A DNA stretch of 64,000 bases. It comes from an uncultured Lutibacter sp. (GTDB lineage: Bacteria; Bacteroidota; Bacteroidia; Flavobacteriales; Flavobacteriaceae). Under the pieces are notes generated by a model. That model was not told the origin of the DNA, did not search any database, and saw nothing but the letters and a program-made list of their open reading frames with translations. Location: NCBI RefSeq assembly GCF_947495725.1, contig NZ_CANLZZ010000005.1, positions 248,001 to 312,000 on the forward strand. Direction: 5' to 3'. The position numbers were made by a program, and so were the translations under genes. Below are positions 34,743 through 42,885 of the stretch, in pieces (within the stretch, counting starts at the first letter, position 1; each line of letters starts with the position of its first letter).

Positions 34743-35249
34743 TTAATCTTTTTTTACAAATCTCATATATTCAAATTTCCCATCATTAACTGGAATTAAA
34801 TTAGATAAAATCAATCCTTTATCAGATTTCAACACTTTATATGCTATAAATGATTTATAATATGAGTTTTTTTCTCTTTTTTCAATTGTTAGATTTAGAG
34901 TGTTATCTGAATTCTGTTTGTTATAAATCAAATTCCACTCTCCATTCATTTCCAATACAAGAGAATCTGATTTTTCAAAATAATATTTTCCATTAACTAA
35001 CTTAACTGGAGCATTCTTAATTGTAAATGTCAAGTCAGTTTTAATTGAAAGAATAAATTCATCAATTTTTTCAATCTTATCAAACTTATCAATCGAACTT
35101 GAGTGAATTATATAATCACCAATTACTTTTTCTTGCGTTATTTTATCAGGAATTTTGTTAAACTCTTTATCTTCTATTTTTTCATTGATTACACATGCGA
35201 AATTTATCGTAAAAATCAGACTGAATAGTAAATACTTTAAATTTTTCAT
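34743..35249 (-). CDS. Small lipoprotein of unknown function
   Basis: 168 aa lipoprotein (MKNLKYLLFSLIFTINFAC lipobox), then a charged linker and a beta-rich domain with EKVIGDYIIHSSSIDKFDKI, DLTFTIKNAPVKLVNGKYYF and LVLEMNGEWNLIYNKQ. The arrangement, a repeated strand-turn-strand with a Trp, resembles lipocalin-like or DUF-type small lipoproteins of flavobacteria, but no family is certain. Flanked by elements 15 and 16. Confidence 0.55.
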   Translation of the reverse strand: MKNLKYLLFSLIFTINFACVINEKIEDKEFNKIPDKITQEKVIGDYIIHSSSIDKFDKIEKIDEFILSIKTDLTFTIKNAPVKLVNGKYYFEKSDSLVLEMNGEWNLIYNKQNSDNTLNLTIEKREKNSYYKSFIAYKVLKSDKGLILSNLIPVNDGKFEYMRFVKKD

Positions 35250-35270
35250 AATCTATCTTTTTATATTGTT

Positions 35271-35440
35271 GCCAACTCTGTTATATGTTCATATTAAATA
35301 CACTTATCCCATTAAATTATCCATAAAACGTGTTATGTTTTACTTTTTTAATGGAGCTAATAATTAAACGTAGTTGCAATTTTTTGTAGTATAAAATTAT
35401 AATAATTTATGTAACTAGAAAATATAAATACTGTTTTAAA
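35271..35440. repeat. attC-like intergenic element 16 (type 3, right end lost), last of the block
   Basis: Starts GCCAACTCTGTTATATG and shares AAAACGTGTTATGTTTTACT and GTTGCAATTTTTTGTAGTAT with elements 5 and 9. It then runs into the terminator of the phosphofructokinase gene without a GTT end, so it may mark the edge of the cassette block. Confidence 0.5.
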
Positions 35441-35442
35441 CT

Positions 35443-35482
35443 AAAACCTTGTAAAATTATGGAGTAATTTTACAAGGTTTTT
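35443..35482. terminator. Intrinsic terminator of the phosphofructokinase gene
   Basis: AAAACCTTGTAAAATTA and TAATTTTACAAGGTTTT form a 17-bp perfect stem with a 5-base loop. It follows the stop codon on the minus strand. Confidence 0.85.
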
Positions 35483-35500
35483 AATATGGTAAACAGTTAA

Positions 35501-36697
35501 TTATTCGCTTGTCATAATAAATAACGGATTCATTTCAAAGCTGTTATAATACGGTCTTAAGCGTTCGGTATTGTAAAATTTTTCAATATTTACTAGTTTA
35601 GATTTTCCAACAACAACATCAATAGGAACGTTATCGTAGCGTCCATTTTTAAGTACTACTAAACGTCCGTGAACACCTTTTAAAATAAGGTCTAAAGCTA
35701 AATTTCCATAAGCCATTGGTACAATAGAATCTACCGCATCTGGATCGCCACCACGTACTAAATATCCTAATTTTTGATTTATTACATTAATTCTTGTACC
35801 GTTATTATAAGTTGGGGAAAGCGATTTTAAGTTTTCGGAAACCATTTCACCAATTCCACCTAATTTTGCGTGTCCAAATTGGTCTTTTTCCGAATTTTTA
35901 AACACCATATCACCACCTTCAAACATAGCACCTTCAGAAACTAAAACCACCGAATAATTACTTGGGTTTTCATAACGATCTCTAACCAATTGTTCGGTTA
36001 AATTTTCTATTTTAAACTTGTATTCTGGAATAACACAGCGGTTTGCCGCACCTGCCATTGTTGGTAACATTGCTGTAAAACCAGCATAACGCCCAAAAAC
36101 TTCCAATACTAAAAAACGCTCGTGCGAACCAGCAGAAGTTCTTAAAGTATTGGTCATATTTATAGTTCGGGTAATGCAAGTACTAAAACCAATACAATAA
36201 TCGGTTCCTGGTACATCATTATCCATAGTTTTAGGAATGGCAACCACTTTAAAACCTTCTTTATACAATCTAACAGCATAACTTAAGGTATCGTCACCAC
36301 CAATTGGAATTAAAAAATCAACACCTAAATATGCTAAATTATCTAACACTACAGGTGTCATATCATTAAATTCTTCGTTGTAGGTATCTTTTAAATGTTC
36401 GGGTACTCTTCCTTTAGGTAAATGACTTGGACGTGTTCTAGAACTGTGTAAAAATGTTCCACCTGTTCGTCCGGCTTTGTTAACAATAATTTGAGTTAGT
36501 TCCACATAATTATTACTATTATCGGCTTTCGGATCTTGAATAAGTTCAACAATTCCGGCCCATCCACGTCTTAATCCAATTACTCTATAACCTTCGCGCA
36601 TTGCTCTAATAGTAATTGCTCTAATAGCAGGGTTTAAACCCGGAACATCTCCACCACCTGTTAAAATTGCGATAGTTCCTTTAATTTTTTTTGCCAT
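35501..36697 (-). CDS. pfp: 6-phosphofructokinase, predicted pyrophosphate-dependent
   Basis: 398 aa phosphofructokinase-family enzyme that phosphorylates fructose 6-phosphate in glycolysis. N-terminal GTIAILTGGGDVPGLNPAIR is the phosphate-binding start of the family. The phosphoryl-donor site reads PIGGDDTLSYA, with Asp where ATP-using enzymes have Gly (E. coli residue 104), and the substrate loop reads PKTMDND with Lys where they have Gly (residue 124). Both residues are the known hallmark of PPi-dependent enzymes. The sugar site (TSAGSHERFLVLEVFGRYAG) is intact. It is a single-gene unit ended by a strong terminator. PPi use would make the step reversible. The donor call is by residue pattern and not measured. 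Confidence 0.85.
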   Translation of the reverse strand: MAKKIKGTIAILTGGGDVPGLNPAIRAITIRAMREGYRVIGLRRGWAGIVELIQDPKADNSNNYVELTQIIVNKAGRTGGTFLHSSRTRPSHLPKGRVPEHLKDTYNEEFNDMTPVVLDNLAYLGVDFLIPIGGDDTLSYAVRLYKEGFKVVAIPKTMDNDVPGTDYCIGFSTCITRTINMTNTLRTSAGSHERFLVLEVFGRYAGFTAMLPTMAGAANRCVIPEYKFKIENLTEQLVRDRYENPSNYSVVLVSEGAMFEGGDMVFKNSEKDQFGHAKLGGIGEMVSENLKSLSPTYNNGTRINVINQKLGYLVRGGDPDAVDSIVPMAYGNLALDLILKGVHGRLVVLKNGRYDNVPIDVVVGKSKLVNIEKFYNTERLRPYYNSFEMNPLFIMTSE

Positions 36698-36901
36698 AAT
36701 ATGTGTGTTTAAGTTAACAAATAAGATTTTTATTGAAAGGAGAAAATCCTTGATTATAAGGCGTATTCCAATAAAACTACTCTCAAATTTACAGATTTAT
36801 TCAATTAAAACATACTATTTAGTCTTAAATTTGAAGTCTATTTTTTCAATATTTTTTTTAATAATAGGCACCATTTTTATTTTTTTATTATATTAGCCTA
36901 C

Positions 36902-36935
36902 ATATTTAGCATTGTTAGCTTATATTTTTAGCATT
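36902..36935 (+). promoter_or_regulatory. Possible operator: direct repeats in front of the XRE/S24 gene
   Basis: ATATTTAGCATT (36902-36913) and ATATTTTTAGCATT (36922-36935) are direct repeats spaced two turns apart, directly before the ATG at 36936. It could be a self-regulation site. Confidence 0.4.
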
Positions 36936-37709
36936 ATGAATTTTATATCGAAAAACATTAAACATATTAGGGTTTTAAAAGGTTTAACTCAAGAGCAACT
37001 TGCACAAGAATTGGATGTATCTCGTTCGCGCATAAGTTCTTATGAAGAGCATAGGGCTGTTCCTCCAATAGAGTTTTTAATAATTTTGTCCGATTATTTT
37101 AACATTTCTATTGATATTTTGGTTAAAAATGACTTGTCTAGTGCAACCGATGCCAGTTTTTTAAAAGTAGGAGAGAAGCGATTGCTATTTCCAATAACTG
37201 TTGATAGCGATGATGAAGATTTAATAGAGGTAATTCCGGTTGAAGCTTCAGCAGGTTATTTACGCGGTTATTCCGATCCGGAGTATATAGAACATTTAAA
37301 CAAAATAAAACTGCCATTTTTGCCAACAGGAACCCATAGAGCATTTCCAATAAAAGGAGATTCAATGCTTCCGGTTAAAAGTGGTTCCTACATTGTTGCT
37401 CGATTTATTGAGGATATTAGGGATTTAAAAAGTGGAAAAACATACATTGTACTTACATTAAATGATGGTATTGTTTATAAGCGTGTTTTTGATAAAATTG
37501 AAGAACATCAAATGCTACTATTAGTTTCGGATAATAAAAAATACGATCCGTATTACGTGCCTGTAGATGAAGTGTTAGAATTATGGGAATTTACGTGTAG
37601 CATTAATACGCAAGAATACGACGAACATGAATTAAAAATAAGCAGTATTGCGGCAATGTTAACACAACTAGGAGTAGAATTAAAAGAACTTGAAAAGTCT
37701 GTAAATTAA
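36936..37709 (+). CDS. XRE-family regulator with S24 (LexA-like) peptidase domain
   Basis: 257 aa transcriptional regulator. I chose ATG 36936, because an upstream TTG only adds a hydrophobic leader. Residues 5-60 are an XRE helix-turn-helix (GLTQEQLAQELDVSRSRISS). Residues 120-225 are a LexA/CI-like S24 domain with a possible Ala-Gly cleavage site in EASAGYLRG, the catalytic Ser in KGDSMLPV and the catalytic Lys in GIVYKRVF. This layout fits a repressor that self-cleaves on DNA damage. Its stop overlaps the next gene's ATG by one base (TAATG), so it is co-expressed with the exonuclease/GIY-YIG protein. Cleavage is predicted and not shown. Confidence 0.88.
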   Translation: MNFISKNIKHIRVLKGLTQEQLAQELDVSRSRISSYEEHRAVPPIEFLIILSDYFNISIDILVKNDLSSATDASFLKVGEKRLLFPITVDSDDEDLIEVIPVEASAGYLRGYSDPEYIEHLNKIKLPFLPTGTHRAFPIKGDSMLPVKSGSYIVARFIEDIRDLKSGKTYIVLTLNDGIVYKRVFDKIEEHQMLLLVSDNKKYDPYYVPVDEVLELWEFTCSINTQEYDEHELKISSIAAMLTQLGVELKELEKSVN

Positions 37710-39067
37710 TGTATGCAATAGTTGATATAGAAACCACAGGACATAGTTCTAAAATTACCGAAATATCTATTTTTATTTTTGATGGTAAAAAAGTAATTGA
37801 TGAATATACAACACTTGTAAATCCAGAGTGTAGTATTCCTCCGTTCATTACCAATTTAACAGGAATAAACAACGCAATGGTTGGCAATGCACCAAAGTTT
37901 TACGAAGTTGCCAAAAAAATACAAGAAATTACCGAAGATTGCATATTTGTAGCGCACAATGTAAATTTTGATTACAATATTATTCATAAAGAATTTAAAG
38001 ATTTAGGATTTGAGTTTAAAAGAAAAAAACTGTGTACCATCCGATTGTCTAGAAAATTAATTCCAGGATTAAATTCGTATAGTTTAGGAGCACTTTGTAG
38101 CACCCAAAACATAGAAATTAAAGACAGGCACAGAGCAAAAGGAGATGCAGAAGCAACTACCATTTTATTTAAACAATTATTACAATTAGACGAGCATCAA
38201 ATTGTAATTAATTCATTTTTAGATCCTCGGTCAAGACAAGCAACTTTACCACCTTTATTACCAAAAAAAATAGTTGATAATTTGTCTGAAAAAGCGGGTG
38301 TTTATTACTTTAAAAACGAAAAAAACGAAGTAATTTATGTTGGTAAGGCAAACAACATTAAACAACGAGTAATAAGTCATTTTTACGATAAAGCAAAAAA
38401 AGAAGTTTCTATGTGTTTAGAAACCGCTAATATAACTTTTGAAGAAACCGGAAGCGAATTGATAGCTTTGTTATTAGAATCTTCAGAAATTAAAAAATTA
38501 TACCCAAAATTTAATAGAGCACAAAGAAGAACACAAGAAAGTGTTGGTTTGTTTAGTTATGAAGATAGAGACGGAATATTTCATATAGCCTATAATCGGT
38601 TAAAACTAATTCCAAATCCGTTGATGAAGTTTTACAATGTAGCCGAGTGTCGCAATTTTTTGGAAAAATTATGCGAAGAATTTGAGTTGTGTCCAAAGTA
38701 TTGCAACTTACAATCTAATATTGATACTTGTTTTCATTATCAAATAAAACAATGCAAAGGTGTTTGTAAAGGAGAAGAAACACCTAAAGAGTACAATAAA
38801 AGAGTTGAAAAAGCTATAAAATCGATAAAATTTAAGTCTGAAAATTTCATTATTAAAGAGTCTGGGAGAGAAAAAAATGAAAATGCTTATGTACTAATTG
38901 TAAATGGTGTTTATAAGGGTTTTGGTTATGCAAGTAATGATCAACAATTAAATTCAACCGATGATTATTTTGAAATAATTACTGCGCAAAAAGACAATAA
39001 CGATGTAAAACGAATTTTAAAATCATATGTTGAAAAGAATGTAGGTCAAATATTTCAGTTAAATTAG
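37709..39067 (+). CDS. Fusion of DnaQ-like 3'-5' exonuclease and GIY-YIG endonuclease (Cho/UvrC-like)
   Basis: 452 aa nuclease. Residues 1-165 are a DEDDh exonuclease (DIETTG, NVNFDY, and HRAKGDAEATT). Residues 185-270 are a GIY-YIG nuclease (KAGVYYFKNEKNEVIYVGKA, then QRVISHF), followed by the Cys-containing UvrC-type region with CPKYCNLQSNIDTCF and QCKGVCKG. This two-nuclease arrangement is found in Bacteroidota and actinobacterial proteins related to Cho, the alternative incision nuclease in nucleotide excision repair. It is translationally coupled to a LexA-like repressor upstream, which supports a DNA-repair role under damage control. The domain call is secure, the repair role inferred. 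Confidence 0.92.
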   Translation: MYAIVDIETTGHSSKITEISIFIFDGKKVIDEYTTLVNPECSIPPFITNLTGINNAMVGNAPKFYEVAKKIQEITEDCIFVAHNVNFDYNIIHKEFKDLGFEFKRKKLCTIRLSRKLIPGLNSYSLGALCSTQNIEIKDRHRAKGDAEATTILFKQLLQLDEHQIVINSFLDPRSRQATLPPLLPKKIVDNLSEKAGVYYFKNEKNEVIYVGKANNIKQRVISHFYDKAKKEVSMCLETANITFEETGSELIALLLESSEIKKLYPKFNRAQRRTQESVGLFSYEDRDGIFHIAYNRLKLIPNPLMKFYNVAECRNFLEKLCEEFELCPKYCNLQSNIDTCFHYQIKQCKGVCKGEETPKEYNKRVEKAIKSIKFKSENFIIKESGREKNENAYVLIVNGVYKGFGYASNDQQLNSTDDYFEIITAQKDNNDVKRILKSYVEKNVGQIFQLN

Positions 39068-39073
39068 CTATAA

Positions 39074-39493
39074 ATGAAGAAGGACCATAATAAAACACGG
39101 CTAGATTTAACTATTTTTGAAAGCAACGGTAAAATTGAATTTTTTCAAGTTGTAAAAAGAAATAGGTTTAGAGCTGCAAAAGCACTGAATGTTTTTTTAA
39201 TTGGAATTAAAAATGAAGCTTCAGATTCTAAAGAAACATCTCGAATAATTGTAAAGTACATTTCAAATCAAAAAATTTCAAAAACCGAAGAAAAGCATTT
39301 AAAAACCCAAGTTTACGATGTGTTTAAAATTTTAGGAATTGGAGTGCCATTTATGTTAATTCCTGGTGCAACATTGCTAATACCGTTTTTATTAAAGGCT
39401 GCCGAAAAAAAGGGAATTGATTTAATTCCATCAAACTTTAAGACAGCTACAAATAAAAATGCTAAAATAAATACGCATACTAAAATCAATTAA
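39074..39493 (+). CDS. LETM1-like domain protein, 139 aa
   Basis: Small protein whose central helices (KTEEKHLKTQVYDVFKILGI, then GVPFMLIPGATLLIPFLLKA) match the LETM1 ribosome-binding-like helical domain found in mitochondrial LETM1 and in short bacterial relatives. The hydrophobic stretch could sit at the membrane. The N-terminus and C-terminus are basic. Six bases separate it from the exonuclease/GIY-YIG gene and twelve from the next gene, so all belong to one operon. Bacterial function is unclear. Confidence 0.75.
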   Translation: MKKDHNKTRLDLTIFESNGKIEFFQVVKRNRFRAAKALNVFLIGIKNEASDSKETSRIIVKYISNQKISKTEEKHLKTQVYDVFKILGIGVPFMLIPGATLLIPFLLKAAEKKGIDLIPSNFKTATNKNAKINTHTKIN

Positions 39494-39504
39494 AATAGAA
39501 GGTT

Positions 39505-39717
39505 ATGAGTTTAATAACAATTAAAAGATCGCATTTAGAAACAGATTTACTTATACTTAAAGGTAGGCTAGAGTCTGAGGGTATAAAATGTTATATGAGA
39601 AATGAATTTACAACTCAAATAATGAATTACTTACCTTCATTTGAAGTTGAACTTCAGGTATCGGAATTAGATCTTGAAAGGGTGAAAGAAATTTTAAAAG
39701 AATTTGAAGATAATTAA
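39505..39717 (+). CDS. DUF2007 domain protein (putative signal transducing protein)
   Basis: 70 aa protein with the DUF2007 pattern: ITIKRSHLETDLLILKGRLE, then SEGIKCYMRNEF and a second half VELQVSELDLERVKEILKEF. The domain resembles a small ferredoxin-like fold found in bacterial proteins of unknown function that are sometimes fused to other domains. It is the last gene of the XRE/S24 operon. Nothing in the sequence shows its role. Confidence 0.8.
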   Translation: MSLITIKRSHLETDLLILKGRLESEGIKCYMRNEFTTQIMNYLPSFEVELQVSELDLERVKEILKEFEDN

Positions 39718-40106
39718 GTAAGTTATTACTTTCAACACTCTAAATTTCCTTTCCTTTCATTTCTTTTTCCTTCAATTATTTTAATTCTGTGTTAAATTTA
39801 GAAATGACGATTCTAAAAATTTTAATCAACTACAAATAAAACACCTACTATTAATAATAAAACGGTGTTAAATTAAATAGTACACTTTATTCTTAAATTA
39901 ATACTAAATAGTATTTTATTTATAAAAAATGTCCATTCATTTTATAATTGAACCGTTTTATTAGAAAGCTCTTAATAAACTGTTAAATAAACTGTTAAAT
40001 GCTTAAATTTATTGTAGCATTTAACAACTTAATAAATGCCTGCTACTGTCGCTATAATTTAAGGGGCTTTTATTAAGGATTCATATAACAGTTTAATTTA
40101 AGTATT
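39718..40106. promoter_or_regulatory. Regulatory region ahead of the lipoprotein array
   Basis: 389 AT-rich bases without a gene. It contains an inverted repeat GTTAAATGCT / AGCATTTAAC (39994-40003 and 40016-40025, 12-base loop) and, just before, the direct repeat ACTGTTAAATAA/ACTGTTAAATG (39980-40000). I see no clear TAnnTTTG element. It probably controls the first gene of the array. Confidence 0.4.
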
Positions 40107-41114
40107 ATGAAACATATAATAAAAATTACCTACCTATTTTTAGTATTAATTATTGCGATTAGTTGCGAAAAAGATAATGAAATATTGCTTGAAAATTCAG
40201 AAATGAATAATCAAAAAAAGAATTTGATGCAGCGCGAAGAAGTAAACCCATCCGTTTGGTTTTATTGGACGCCAGAAGAGTTTGGATGTACTATTTTGCC
40301 AACACAAAATTTTGCTGAAACTAATTACAGTGGCGCTTTTGCGGCTCCAATAGACCAATATACAAATACGCTTCAATTTTCGCCAGGAAATATTTTGCCT
40401 GGGATATTATTTAATGTGGCTAATTCAATTCATACGAATGATGCCTTTTTTATTCCTTCAAATTCTTGGGGCTACCCTTTTGTTTTAATGTCAAATTACG
40501 ATGACGGAGAATTAATTATAAACTTCACGAATAATGACGTTAAAGATGTAAGTATGCGACTATTTGATATGCAAACTACTGATATAAATGTAACTATTTA
40601 TGGGGAAAATGACCATTATATTGCACAAACGTTGACACATTATAATCATCCGGATGATCGTGCTGAAGGACGTTTTATGGGGCTTCATTCTGATGAGTCT
40701 ATTAAAAAAATTGTTATTAGTTCAACTTATGGTTATGAAGGGGTTGATATGATTTCATTTGGAAATTGTAATAATCCGGATTTAGATGATGATGGTATTT
40801 TAAATGAAGACGATCCGTTTCCAGAATCAAATGTAAGCGAATACTTATCAATTGGTGAGCATATGTTAGAAATTGAAAATATATTTATAGATGAAGGTGT
40901 AACAATGATGGACGAAATAGATGCTTTAATTGACGATATTAATGAACAATATAATGGAGGTAACTGGGACGAGCTGCACCGAGATTTTACTAAAGAACTA
41001 TTAAAACTAACGTATTATTGGAGAAGAGACCGATTAATTACAAGAGGCGAACGTTCTGCTATATATAGTGCAGGTTGGCGAGCCCAAGTCCCTTTTAATA
41101 ATATACCGTTATAA
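40107..41114 (+). CDS. Array lipoprotein 1 of 9 (founder-like, divergent)
   Basis: 335 aa lipoprotein (lipobox AISC at residue 20, followed by acidic EKDNE). Residues about 50-220 form a beta-rich domain also seen in members 4 and 6-9, with INFTNNDVKDVSMRLFD and a closing VDMISFGNC. There is only one calcium-repeat-like piece ([17 protein letters not shown]). The C-terminal 85 aa (TMMDEIDALIDDIN, then YYWRRDRLITRGER) is a diverged version of the module that is almost identical in members 2-9. That divergence suggests an older or unhomogenised copy. Function unknown; surface exposure is inferred from the acidic residues after Cys. Confidence 0.7.
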   Translation: MKHIIKITYLFLVLIIAISCEKDNEILLENSEMNNQKKNLMQREEVNPSVWFYWTPEEFGCTILPTQNFAETNYSGAFAAPIDQYTNTLQFSPGNILPGILFNVANSIHTNDAFFIPSNSWGYPFVLMSNYDDGELIINFTNNDVKDVSMRLFDMQTTDINVTIYGENDHYIAQTLTHYNHPDDRAEGRFMGLHSDESIKKIVISSTYGYEGVDMISFGNCNNPDLDDDGILNEDDPFPESNVSEYLSIGEHMLEIENIFIDEGVTMMDEIDALIDDINEQYNGGNWDELHRDFTKELLKLTYYWRRDRLITRGERSAIYSAGWRAQVPFNNIPL

Positions 41115-41124
41115 ATAATTTCAT

Positions 41125-41161
41125 AAAAAAAACTGCTAACTAAAAATAGCGGTTTTTTTTT
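41125..41161 (+). terminator. Intrinsic terminator after array lipoprotein 1
   Basis: AAAAAACTGCTA and TAGCGGTTTTTTTT pair (one G-T wobble) in the 90-base gap before lipoprotein 2. Confidence 0.75.
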
Positions 41162-41204
41162 AGTCTTTGATACAACTCATATTTTAACCAATAAAACAAG
41201 TATT

Positions 41205-42545
41205 ATGAAAAAATTAAAACTCACCTTGTATTTAGCACTCGCAGCAATTATGTTTGTAAGCTGTGAGGAAGAAATAACAGTAGTAGAGGACTTAGAATTA
41301 ACAAAACAAATAATTGAAGTTCCTCAAGAAATGTCAACATCAGATATTGAGCTGGATCCAAACTGGATTCCACCAAAAGTAAATTTTATTAATAAATCTT
41401 TTAGCAATAGGGATAATGTAGCTCCAACAACTAATATTGCAGTGTTTCAATCATATTATTATTCATCATGGATTTCATTCTTTAATGCTAATGGATATAA
41501 TGCTGTTGGCATTGGCCAATCTGAAATAGATAACGGAGGTTTATCAAATTATGATGTACTGTATCTTCAAAGATCTTTTAGTTATAACTCAACTACAATA
41601 GCTCAAATTAAATCTTTTGTAAATAACGGAGGAATTTTAATTTCAGAATATACAGCCACACAGCAGATTTTATTTTACTTTGGTTTTAGTAGTGAGCCTA
41701 TGGCAACTGGATATAGGATTGATTGTTATTCTAATATTGTTAACGTTAATATGGAACATCCTATTACAGTGGGTTTGCCTTCTAGTTTTAGTGGAGGAAA
41801 CCAGACTGGATGTTATTGGGATTATATTAATTTAAGTTCTGATTTTGAAATATTTGCTACTTTTAATAGGGATCAACTTGGTAATGGGATTGATCCTGTG
41901 GGAGGAACTTATTGTTATGGTAATGGTGTATGGGTAGCTTTTTTCTCTGATTTTGCAGATTTAAATGGTAGTAATGCATCTGAACTACTTCTTTCAATAA
42001 ATATGATTGAGTATGCTTTAGCATCGTGCGGACCTGTAGATATGGATGAAGACGGTATTTCAGATATTGAAGACAATTGCCCATACACACCAAATGAAGA
42101 TCAAGCAGATTTGGATGATGATGGAATAGGTGATGTTTGTGATAATTGTCCAGATATGGCAAATGAAACACAATCAGATTTTGACGACGATGGAGAAGGT
42201 GATGCTTGTGACGATGATGATGATAACGATGGAGTAAAAGATTTTAGAGACAACCATCCTTTCTCAAACACAACAGAAGACTTTTATATAAGTGGAGCAG
42301 AATGTTTCTTAGATATTGAAAACCAATTTGCGCGTAACGGTTCTACAATGATGGACGAACTAGATAGCTTAATTGAAGACATTAACAGCCAATACGATGG
42401 AGATAACTGGGAAGAATTAAACCGTGATTTCTTAAGAAAACTATCTGGTATTACTTATATGTGGAGAAGAGACCGATTAATTAGCCGAGGCGAACGTAAT
42501 GATATTTTAGATTGTGCTAGAAACGCACATATACCTGGTTATTAA
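41205..42545 (+). CDS. Array lipoprotein 2 of 9, with a ThuA/GATase1-like domain
   Basis: 446 aa lipoprotein (FVSC at 20, then EEE). The middle part (about 70-270) differs from the family: [50 protein letters not shown] and [11 protein letters not shown] form a Rossmann-like alternation similar to class I glutamine amidotransferase-like / ThuA-type domains. The catalytic Cys is not seen, so it may only bind. Then come calcium repeats ([19 protein letters not shown] and [16 protein letters not shown]) and the conserved C-terminal module. A single base change (TAC to TAA) ends the protein four residues earlier than its siblings. The upstream region is short and lacks the shared leader. Confidence 0.7.
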   Translation: MKKLKLTLYLALAAIMFVSCEEEITVVEDLELTKQIIEVPQEMSTSDIELDPNWIPPKVNFINKSFSNRDNVAPTTNIAVFQSYYYSSWISFFNANGYNAVGIGQSEIDNGGLSNYDVLYLQRSFSYNSTTIAQIKSFVNNGGILISEYTATQQILFYFGFSSEPMATGYRIDCYSNIVNVNMEHPITVGLPSSFSGGNQTGCYWDYINLSSDFEIFATFNRDQLGNGIDPVGGTYCYGNGVWVAFFSDFADLNGSNASELLLSINMIEYALASCGPVDMDEDGISDIEDNCPYTPNEDQADLDDDGIGDVCDNCPDMANETQSDFDDDGEGDACDDDDDNDGVKDFRDNHPFSNTTEDFYISGAECFLDIENQFARNGSTMMDELDSLIEDINSQYDGDNWEELNRDFLRKLSGITYMWRRDRLISRGERNDILDCARNAHIPGY

Positions 42546-42580
42546 GATATAAACTAATTGTAAACCATAATTTAAAAACT

Positions 42581-42613
42581 AAAAACCTGCTAATTATTTT
42601 AGCAGGTTTTTTT
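42581..42613 (+). terminator. Intrinsic terminator after array lipoprotein 2
   Basis: AAAAACCTGCTAA, a short TTATT-type loop, then TTAGCAGGTTTTTTT. The same hairpin follows members 3, 4, 5, 7, 8 and 9. Confidence 0.9.
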
Positions 42614-42885
42614 ATTGTTTTACCTACACCTATATAAAACAGTTATAAAATTAAGTTATTTACAATAGGTGTAAATCTAATTAAACAGTTATTTAATTAC
42701 CGTTTATTTACGTTATCGTGTATTTTATTAGAAATACTTTAATTTTTTAATAAAACAAATAGATATAATTAAATTTACATAACATTTAAAAGAAACTATG
42801 TTGCTCCCCACAATTATTAGGAGCGCTTAAATTGTAACTTTTAATGGAAAAAATCTAAAATTTAACTAATCAACACCTAAAAACA
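42614..42885 (+). repeat. Shared leader repeat a (before lipoprotein 3)
   Basis: About 270 bases that recur almost unchanged before members 4, 5, 6 and 9. Landmarks: AAACAGTTATTTAATTACCG, ATCGTGTATTTTATTAGAAA, hairpin GCTCC/GGAGC at 42803-42824, then CTTAAATTGTAACTTTTAAT, and the ATG. It is likely a promoter plus transcribed leader. Confidence 0.85.

Noticed and set aside
16300-36700. Insertion sequences or prophage genes as cause of the accessory block
   Set aside because: I found no transposase, recombinase or phage structural gene on either strand in this region.
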